NCBI RefSeq assembly: GCF_027359415.1 | Contig: NZ_CP114780.1 | Coordinates: 1,324,764 to 1,388,763 of the forward strand | From: Prochlorococcus marinus str. MIT 0918 | Lineage (GTDB): Bacteria; Cyanobacteriota; Cyanobacteriia; PCC-6307; Cyanobiaceae | Direction of reading: 5' to 3' | DNA length: 64,000 bases | Shown: in pieces, positions 57,699-64,000 of the stretch | Layout: the number at the start of each line of letters is the position of its first letter | Position numbering within the stretch: position 1 is the stretch's first letter | Notes under the pieces: generated by a model | What the model was told of the DNA's origin: nothing | What the model saw: the letters and a program-made list of their open reading frames with translations, nothing else | Database searches by the model: none | Made by a program: the position numbers and the translations under genes

Positions 57699-59369
57699 AT
57701 GAACTTATCTATTAATTCACATCCCATTCCTAAAGGGCCTTGGGATGTAATTGTTATCGGTGCAGGAGCAGCGGGTTTAATGACATGTCTTGAGTTGCCG
57801 AAGCATTTAAAAGTATTGCTTTTGAATCGAAATACTAGTAAAAGTTCAGCAAGTAGATGGGCGCAGGGAGGTATTGCAGCAGTCACTAGGCAAGAAGATA
57901 GCTTTCTATTGCATGCGGAAGATACGTCTAAAGCAGGGTGTGGTTTATGTGATATGGATGCTGTAAATTTTCTTGTGCAACAAGCTCCTCAATGTGTAGA
58001 TAGACTTAAGGCATTAGGAATGGAGTTTGATAGAGATTCGAATGGAAGCTTATCTACAACATTAGAGGCAGCACATACTATTAGGCGTGTTTTACATGTC
58101 AAGGATCAAACTGGTAGAGCCTTAGTGGATGTTCTTAGAGAACAAGTCGAACAAAAGTCGAATATTCTTCATCGACGAGGAGTAAGAGTGACTCAATTAT
58201 GGGTTGAAAATGATTGTTGCCGAGGTGTACAAGTTTTAGATGGGCCATTACTCTATTGGATACCTTCTCGAGCAGTGGTTTTAGCTACTGGTGGTGGTGG
58301 TCATTTATTTGCAAATACTACAAATCCTGCTCAAGCATGTGGAGAAGGTTTAGCTCTTGCTTGGAAAGCCGGAGCAGCTCTTGAAGATCTTGAATTTTTT
58401 CAATTTCATCCTACTGCTTTAACGCTTGAAGGACTTCCTTCTTTTTTGATTTCGGAAGCAGTTAGAGGAGAAGGGGGTGTATTAGTTGATTGTCATGGGA
58501 ATAGCCCTGTTTCGCATCTGATAAATAAAGATTTAGCTCCAAGAGATCAAGTTAGTCGTGCTCTTCAAAACACGATGCAAGCTCAAGGAGTCAGTCATGT
58601 AGGACTTAATTTAATGGGTATTCCTTCGCAAAAACTTTATTCACGTTTCCCTGCAATTATTCAAAGATGCAGAGATGTTGGAATAGATCCATTAAAACAT
58701 TTAATTCCTGTTGCGCCTGCCGCTCATTATTGGATGGGTGGTGTTGCAACAAATTTAAATGCCTCTACTTCACTTCCAGGACTTTATGCAGTGGGAGAAG
58801 TTGCATGTACTGGTTTACATGGAGCTAATAGATTAGCAAGTAATTCTTTGATGGAATGTCTTGTTTTTGCTAAGCAAATGTCATGCATTGAGCTATTAAG
58901 CTCAACATTTTTAAATGTTGATTTTAAAGATTGTCAAGATATTCAATCTGATTTAATAATAGATAAAACTTATGATGAACATCATTTAAAAATTGCCATT
59001 GAAGATTTAAGAAAGTTATTTTGGAAAGAAGTAGGTGTGAATCGCTCTCAAAAAGGTATGCAAATTGCTGTAAATTCAATAAGCTTAGATTTTGATAATT
59101 TATCAAAACATCCATTGTTAAATTTGGTTAGCAATCAAAAACCTAATATTTGCAATTCTTTTAATGAAACTAATCGCAAAAATATAAATCTTGCTCTGGA
59201 TTTAAATCATCGTCAATTAACAAGCTTATTAACCTTAAATGCTTGCTTGTTTAGGTCTGAAAGTAGAGGAGGTCATTATAGATTAGATTCTCCTATACCA
59301 TTACCTTATTGGACGTGCCATTCAAGTCAAGTAAAAGGAAAGACGATCTCTACAAGAGCTGTTAGATAA
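57699..59369 (+). CDS. nadB: L-aspartate oxidase
   Basis: First enzyme of NAD synthesis from aspartate. ATG 57699 gives 556 aa, and the longer frame from 57582 overlaps DUF3120. FAD motif VIVIGAGAAGLMTC, RWAQGGIAAV, FFQFHPTAL, and GLHGANRLASNSLMECLVF are present. Confidence 0.95.
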   Translation: MNLSINSHPIPKGPWDVIVIGAGAAGLMTCLELPKHLKVLLLNRNTSKSSASRWAQGGIAAVTRQEDSFLLHAEDTSKAGCGLCDMDAVNFLVQQAPQCVDRLKALGMEFDRDSNGSLSTTLEAAHTIRRVLHVKDQTGRALVDVLREQVEQKSNILHRRGVRVTQLWVENDCCRGVQVLDGPLLYWIPSRAVVLATGGGGHLFANTTNPAQACGEGLALAWKAGAALEDLEFFQFHPTALTLEGLPSFLISEAVRGEGGVLVDCHGNSPVSHLINKDLAPRDQVSRALQNTMQAQGVSHVGLNLMGIPSQKLYSRFPAIIQRCRDVGIDPLKHLIPVAPAAHYWMGGVATNLNASTSLPGLYAVGEVACTGLHGANRLASNSLMECLVFAKQMSCIELLSSTFLNVDFKDCQDIQSDLIIDKTYDEHHLKIAIEDLRKLFWKEVGVNRSQKGMQIAVNSISLDFDNLSKHPLLNLVSNQKPNICNSFNETNRKNINLALDLNHRQLTSLLTLNACLFRSESRGGHYRLDSPIPLPYWTCHSSQVKGKTISTRAVR

Positions 59370-59378
59370 TAAGATAAA

Positions 59379-60320
59379 TTAAAAGTCTCGTGAACCAGAA
59401 TAGCCACTCATATTTGCTAATTCATTTAAACTCTTCACCCCAGTTATTATTTGACCATTTATTTCCCAGGATGGAAAGCTAGTTATAAACTTGCTTTGGC
59501 ACAGTTCAAATTTGTTATTTTTCCCATCTTGTGCACATTCAATTAAAATCAGACTCTTTGTTGCTTCATTGCCAAATAGTTCTTTTTGTTCATGACAATG
59601 TGGGCACCAATATGCATTATATAAAATAATATTTTTTTCAGTTAAATATTTTGCTAGTTCAATTGATGCAGGCTTACTCTTGCTTTCGACTTGGGGTGAG
59701 ACTCCTTGGCTATTAATAGATACTTCTGTTTTGTTTGGGTTGACTGAAGATGACCAAATTAAACCTCCTAACAATACTATTAGAGATATAATTACTCCTC
59801 TAACAATCAAGTCTCGTCTTTCTTCCCAGCCCCCTCCAATGATTGTTAAAAGTAAAATAAAGCTCGAAATTAAAGCTGATAGAATACAGAAAAAACATAA
59901 AGCTTTTATTTGTATGACCATTATTCCCATTAGCAAAAAGCTAAAAGCAGTCATGCAAGTTGAAATACAAAATAAAGACCACCATGCGATTCTTGAAAAA
60001 TCTATTTTTTCTCTAGTTAACCATGGGAAAAATGGAATTATGGAAAGTATAAGTACTGTTGAGTAGCCTAAAAAACCTATAAAAGATAGAGGAACCGAAA
60101 AATTATTTAATTCGAAAATAGTCCCCCAAGGACTATTTAAAACTTGATCACAGCCTTGTGCATTTCCAGGGCAAGCAAGAGAAGTTATGACCCCCCATCT
60201 AGTTAATGTTATTGAAGCTGTATCAATGACACCTATTGTGGCCAATATCCCAATAAGTATTTTGGCTAATTTAGATCCTTGATCTTGTCTTCTTCGACTT
60301 TTAAGACGTGTTTTCCCCAT
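59379..60320 (-). CDS. VKOR-thioredoxin fusion (disulfide-forming, LTO1-like)
   Basis: 313 aa. Four to five membrane helices of the VKOR domain with Cys pair CPGNAQGC and active CFFC, followed by a periplasmic thioredoxin-like domain with CPHC. Oxidises thiols in the thylakoid lumen or periplasm, using quinone as acceptor. Known in cyanobacteria and chloroplasts. Ends 10 bases from nadB (convergent). Confidence 0.92.
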   Translation of the reverse strand: MGKTRLKSRRRQDQGSKLAKILIGILATIGVIDTASITLTRWGVITSLACPGNAQGCDQVLNSPWGTIFELNNFSVPLSFIGFLGYSTVLILSIIPFFPWLTREKIDFSRIAWWSLFCISTCMTAFSFLLMGIMVIQIKALCFFCILSALISSFILLLTIIGGGWEERRDLIVRGVIISLIVLLGGLIWSSSVNPNKTEVSINSQGVSPQVESKSKPASIELAKYLTEKNIILYNAYWCPHCHEQKELFGNEATKSLILIECAQDGKNNKFELCQSKFITSFPSWEINGQIITGVKSLNELANMSGYSGSRDF

Positions 60321-60431
60321 TAGTTATTTGATTGCTAAAGTAATTCTTGCAGTTTTCATGAGCTTGGTTTTTTTTAATTTAGAACGGTCATATTACTTTT
60401 ATGGTCATTGATTTTGTTCAGGATTTAAACA

Positions 60432-61850
60432 ATGATTGAAGAAGACTTTAAGATCAAACCCATAAAAAATACTAAGTCTTCCTCAAAAAATAATCGAACA
60501 GTTGCGTTTGTCCATTTGGGATGCGAAAAAAATCTTGTGGATACTGAGCATATGATGGGGTTATTGGATCAGGGTGGGTATTTAGTAAGCACTGATCCTT
60601 GTAAAGCTTCTCTTGTAGTTGTTAATACTTGTAGTTTTATACAACCAGCTAGAGAAGAGTCTGTTCGCGTATTGGTTGGATTAGCAGAGGAAGGTAAAGA
60701 AATAATTATCGCAGGATGTCTTGCTCAACATTTTCAAGAAGATCTACTTAGATCAATTCCTGAAGCAAAAGCAATTGTTGGCACTGGAGATTATCAAAAT
60801 ATTTTAAATGTTTTAAATAGAATAGAGAAAGGGGAAAGAGTTAATCAGGTTTCAAGTACTCCAACTTTTGTTGGTGATGAGAGATTGCCGCGTTATAGAA
60901 CATCGAAGCAATCAGTTGCATATTTAAAGGTTGCAGAGGGATGCGATTATCGTTGTGCATTTTGTATTATTCCGAAGTTAAGAGGGGATCAAAGAAGTCG
61001 GTCTATTGAATCAATTATTACTGAAGCACAAGCGCTAGCTAAGCAAGGGGTTAAAGAGTTGATTTTAATTAGTCAAATAACTACTAATTACGGACTAGAT
61101 ATTTATGGTCGTCCTTCTCTGGCCGATCTTTTAAGAGCTCTTGGAGATGTTCCAATTCCTTGGATTCGTGTCCATTACGCTTATCCAACGGGCTTAACTT
61201 CTGAAGTTATTCAATCATTTAAGGAAGTCCCAAATGTTTTACCGTATTTTGATATTCCTTTACAGCACAGTCATCCTGATGTTTTAAGAGCGATGAATCG
61301 ACCTTGGCAAACTAATTTAAATAAAGCTTTGCTGGACAGTATTCGAGAACAGTTGCCAGATGCTGTTTTTCGAACCTCTTTAATTGTTGGATTTCCAGGA
61401 GAAAGCGAATCCCATTTTGAAGATCTTGTATCTTTTGTGCAAATCCAAGAATTTGATCATATCGGTGTATTTACCTTCTCTGCAGAGGAAGGTACCAAAG
61501 CAGCAACTTTGTCGAATCAAATCCCTATAGGTATTGCTCAGGCTCGTAAAGATAAAATCATTTCGATACAGCAACCTATTGCTGCTAGAAAAAATCAAGA
61601 ATGTATTGGAAGGACTTTAGATGTTTTAATTGAGAAAAAAAATGATGATATTGGCGAAATAATAGGAAGATGCTATCGCTTTGCTCCAGAAGTTGATGGA
61701 ACAGTAAGACTTAGTTGGGATGAGCATTCCAAACAACTAATTCCAGGGATGATGGTCCCTGTATTAATTACAGGCGCAGATTTATATGATTTGACAGGTA
61801 AAGTTGCCAAAGTTGAGGATATGGTTTTTACTGCACAAAACAAACAATAA
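60432..61850 (+). CDS. rimO: Ribosomal protein S12 methylthiotransferase RimO
   Basis: 472 aa radical SAM enzyme. N-terminal cluster Cys in [22 protein letters not shown] and GCLAQ; radical-SAM [12 protein letters not shown] domain at the C-terminus (about 395-465). Methylthiolates Asp on S12. The EKNLVD wording distinguishes RimO from MiaB. Confidence 0.95.
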   Translation: MIEEDFKIKPIKNTKSSSKNNRTVAFVHLGCEKNLVDTEHMMGLLDQGGYLVSTDPCKASLVVVNTCSFIQPAREESVRVLVGLAEEGKEIIIAGCLAQHFQEDLLRSIPEAKAIVGTGDYQNILNVLNRIEKGERVNQVSSTPTFVGDERLPRYRTSKQSVAYLKVAEGCDYRCAFCIIPKLRGDQRSRSIESIITEAQALAKQGVKELILISQITTNYGLDIYGRPSLADLLRALGDVPIPWIRVHYAYPTGLTSEVIQSFKEVPNVLPYFDIPLQHSHPDVLRAMNRPWQTNLNKALLDSIREQLPDAVFRTSLIVGFPGESESHFEDLVSFVQIQEFDHIGVFTFSAEEGTKAATLSNQIPIGIAQARKDKIISIQQPIAARKNQECIGRTLDVLIEKKNDDIGEIIGRCYRFAPEVDGTVRLSWDEHSKQLIPGMMVPVLITGADLYDLTGKVAKVEDMVFTAQNKQ

Positions 61851-61942
61851 TAAATTTACTTCAGTAGATGAAACAACCTCTTGATGATGGTGCTCCCTTT
61901 ACGTTATTCGATTTAGTAATGACCTGTTTTGTCACGGATTTG

Positions 61943-62035
61943 CTAGATAAGTTTGATTGCTTTTAGCAGCTTGCTGATAGCTAGTGCTGCACCTAGACCA
62001 CCGCCAACAAGTGCTAAATAAAATAAAATTCCCAT
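61943..62035 (-). CDS. petL: Probable cytochrome b6f complex subunit PetL, 30 aa
   Basis: ATG 62035 to TAG 61943. One membrane helix (ILFYLALVGGGLGAALAI) and ending LLKAIKLI, as recalled for cyanobacterial PetL (LRAxKLI-type end). Thirty residues is right for PetL. Short length limits the confidence. Confidence 0.5.
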   Translation of the reverse strand: MGILFYLALVGGGLGAALAISKLLKAIKLI

Positions 62036-62105
62036 TTTTGAAAATCTTTTCTAAATATTAGAACAGATTCAGGATTTTTTTCTTAATTTCTATTGTTTTA
62101 CGACT

Positions 62106-62495
62106 TTAGTCTTGAATATAAGGTTTTCCATTGATTAGACAGTCTTCGGCTTTTTGTAATTCTCTGCCAAGATATAGAGCATGGTCAAGTTTACTGATAG
62201 TTAAAGGCGGATTTTCTTCAGTGATTTTTATTCCCAGCTCTTTTGCACTTTTTCCTTTAAAGATTTTGGTTGGAGTTCTTTTACTGATACCTGTGCATTT
62301 AATTGGTTCTCCTGTGATGGGATCAGTTGCGATTCCATTCTCATTAATATCGTTACTAAAGTGTTCAACTATTAATTCACTGGATTCTGAATTTAATTTA
62401 ATAATAAAATATCCTTTAGGATCTAATTGAATAAAACGTTGAGAATAGTTCTCATCAATATCATTGATAACTTGGGCCTGATTCTTTTGGACCAT
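62106..62495 (-). CDS. DUF4346 family protein
   Basis: 129 aa soluble protein. LDPKGYFIIKLN, then DPITGEPIKCTG and the C-terminal LDHALYLGRELQKAEDCLINGKPYIQD fit DUF4346, a cyanobacterial family that also occurs fused to dihydropteroate-synthase-like domains. Function unknown. ATG start. Confidence 0.75.
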   Translation of the reverse strand: MVQKNQAQVINDIDENYSQRFIQLDPKGYFIIKLNSESSELIVEHFSNDINENGIATDPITGEPIKCTGISKRTPTKIFKGKSAKELGIKITEENPPLTISKLDHALYLGRELQKAEDCLINGKPYIQD

Positions 62496-62675
62496 AGCCT
62501 TATTGATTCATTGGTATTATAAATTAAATTAAAAATAAATAATTTTTAATTTGCTTAAAGAAACAATTCCTAAAGTATTATTTAGTTCATTATTGGAAAT
62601 TTCATATTGAGTTTGTTTTGGTCAACTATCATTTTTCTTTATTTCGAACTTATTGATTAATCATTTAGAATCAGT

Positions 62676-62888
62676 TTAATGGGAAATTAAATTTTTGAGA
62701 AATACTAACAAGAGTAAGTTGATGACAATAAATGAAATATAAACAAGTCTTGGCCTTTTTAATCCTTTTGGAGCAGTTAATTCAATACCAAATAGTTTAA
62801 ATATGGTTTGTTGATCGTCATTATCATAAGCTAAAATTCCTTTATTGAACTCTTCTTTACTTTCTTTTGTGGGATTATTTTCATTCAT
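62676..62888 (-). CDS. Small tail-anchored-like protein, 70 aa
   Basis: Acidic soluble N-terminus (1-48) and one C-terminal membrane helix (VYISFIVINLLLLVFLKNLI). ATG start. Not recognised. Between DUF4346 and the GNAT-like gene on the same strand. Confidence 0.6.
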   Translation of the reverse strand: MNENNPTKESKEEFNKGILAYDNDDQQTIFKLFGIELTAPKGLKRPRLVYISFIVINLLLLVFLKNLISH

Positions 62889-62929
62889 AAAATTTTAGAT
62901 TTATATATAAAAATCTTAATTGGATTTTT

Positions 62930-64000
62930 TTATTCTTTAAAAGGAACTTCATTATTTGATGCATTAATTTCCTCAGTCATTAAATAATTAGCTTTGGGAA
63001 GCCATTCTCCTATAATTTTTTCCATATTTGTATCATACCAACGGTGAAGGCTTAAGCGAGGGGTTGCTAAAAAGCCTCGTCTGCGTTTTTGAGTCCCACC
63101 TGCTCCGGGATCAAAATTTTTTATGTTATTTTGAATTGCCCATGAGATTGGAGAGTAGTAACAGAGTTCGAAGTGAAGATTTTTTATATTTTCTTTACTT
63201 CCCCAATATCTACCCCATAATTTTGTCTTATTTGTAATGCAGAGAGACATTGCAATAGGATTTTTAGGGTTATTACGATGAGCATTAAATAATACTATTT
63301 GTTCTTTTATATTATTTCCTAATAATTGATGAAAGAATTCCTTTGTAAGATATTTGCTTCCCCATGGACCCCACTTAGAACAATGTTGCTCATAGAAATT
63401 ATACATTAAACCTATCATTTCTAAATCAATCTCTTTACCATTTAAACTATCAACAGTAATACCATTATTTTTTATTGATTTCCGCTCTTTATTTATATTT
63501 CGCCTTTGATTAGAATTAAACTTCTCTAGGTATTCTTGAAAATTTTTTTCCCTATGTGAAGTCCATAAACTTTGCTTATTTATCCATTTTAAATAATTAT
63601 GACCTTCTAAATATTGTGCCCATTTTTTATCAACATATAGGAAATTACAACTTAAAATTTTATTTTTTATAGCAAATTTGTCAATTAAACTTAGTATTTT
63701 TTCTGTTATTAATTTATGGTCTTTATTATTCGCAATAAAAAATTTGTATCCTTCTACTGGGCTAAAAGGGCTCATTCCTATTAGTTTTGGATAATATTCT
63801 AGACCTAATTTCAATGCAAGATTTCCAAAAGATTGATCAAAAATAAATTCACCAAAGCTATGATTTTTTAAATATAAAGGTGCGAAGGCGATAAGTTTAT
63901 TGTCTTCCCATAGAGATAGATGTAGAGGTTGCCATCCATATTCATTTGATACACTTTTTGACTCTTCAAGGCAATTTAACCAATTCCATTTAAAGAAAGG
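62930..64000 (-). CDS. FemAB/GNAT-like N-acyltransferase (PF04339), 5' end outside window
   Basis: The frame stays open through base 64000, so the true start is outside the window; a TTG at 63814 is internal. Recognised by WNWLNCLEES and GWQPLHLSL at the partial N-terminus, LYLKNHSFGEFIFDQSFGN, YYPKLIGMSPFSPVEGYKF, and FDPGAGGTQKRRRGF at the C-terminus, which is the PF04339 (COG3146) family. These are GNAT-fold acyltransferases of unknown substrate. Confidence 0.85.
   Translation of the reverse strand, partial: PFFKWNWLNCLEESKSVSNEYGWQPLHLSLWEDNKLIAFAPLYLKNHSFGEFIFDQSFGNLALKLGLEYYPKLIGMSPFSPVEGYKFFIANNKDHKLITEKILSLIDKFAIKNKILSCNFLYVDKKWAQYLEGHNYLKWINKQSLWTSHREKNFQEYLEKFNSNQRRNINKERKSIKNNGITVDSLNGKEIDLEMIGLMYNFYEQHCSKWGPWGSKYLTKEFFHQLLGNNIKEQIVLFNAHRNNPKNPIAMSLCITNKTKLWGRYWGSKENIKNLHFELCYYSPISWAIQNNIKNFDPGAGGTQKRRRGFLATPRLSLHRWYDTNMEKIIGEWLPKANYLMTEEINASNNEVPFKE

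Overview
The window reads as chromosome of a marine picocyanobacterium, most likely a low-G+C Prochlorococcus (low-light ecotype or a close relative; I cannot fix the strain). Reasons: a permuted ssrA gene whose tag reads ANKIVSFSRQTAPVAA, PsbX next to Ycf66 and a high-light-inducible protein, a second HLIP, the sufBCDS order, several cyanobacterium-restricted families (DUF2973, DUF3120, DUF4912, DUF4346, the PDZ/radical-SAM/DUF512 protein, a VKOR-thioredoxin fusion), overall A+T richness and very short intergenic spaces. No insertion sequence, CRISPR array, prophage, rRNA operon or replication origin is visible.

Layout. (1) 1-7195, all + strand: a surface-polysaccharide island. GDP-mannose 4,6-dehydratase (gmd) and GDP-L-fucose synthase (fcl) make GDP-fucose. 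A membrane-anchored SGNH-like protein, GT4-like and GT2 glycosyltransferases and a GT10 fucosyltransferase follow, so donor synthesis and probable use are side by side. The island ends against the two-piece tmRNA gene ssrA (minus strand, about 7242-7498). (2) 7600-16770: housekeeping and conserved genes: a THUMP/RlmL-type methyltransferase, an ElaB/YqjD-YqjE-like pair, SMC, a PRC-barrel protein and an LpxB-related glycosyltransferase directly behind tRNA-Leu. (3) 16780-22800: accC, yggT, then the photosynthesis group psbX-ycf66 facing an HLIP and an ABCD-type ABC transporter. (4) 22460-30720: HIT protein, peptide deformylase, an S9 peptidase, and the minus-strand sufB-sufC-sufD-sufS operon for Fe-S cluster assembly under oxidative or iron stress. 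(5) 30930-38100: DUF4912 protein, phosphoglucomutase, RarA, phosphopantetheinyl transferase, PrxQ, type III pantothenate kinase and CysH. (6) 38130-44570: type II NADH dehydrogenase, SLC13 permease, KtrB, KtrA and AnmK, all + strand, a transport block. (7) 44579-45839: a ribbon-helix-helix regulator with palindromic upstream DNA and a cluster of small unknown proteins, one Nif11-like. (8) 45930-64000: ABC-F protein, DegP/HtrA protease, small cyanobacterial proteins and an HLIP, xseAB, YihY, an inositol-phosphatase-like enzyme, TolC, the DUF512 protein, DUF3120-nadB, VKOR, rimO, a probable petL, DUF4346 and a truncated FemAB/GNAT-like protein at the right edge.

Four genes too short for routine ORF calling were read directly with reasonable support: psbX (58 aa), a 56-aa two-helix protein, a 49-aa one-helix protein and a 30-aa PetL-like peptide. 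A 43-aa one-helix ORF is weaker. The first and last genes run off the window. Most of the window is ordinary streamlined core genome. The parts most worth a second look are the fucose island abutting ssrA, the tRNA-Leu read as anticodon AAG, the palindromes upstream of the RHH gene, and the small-protein cluster.
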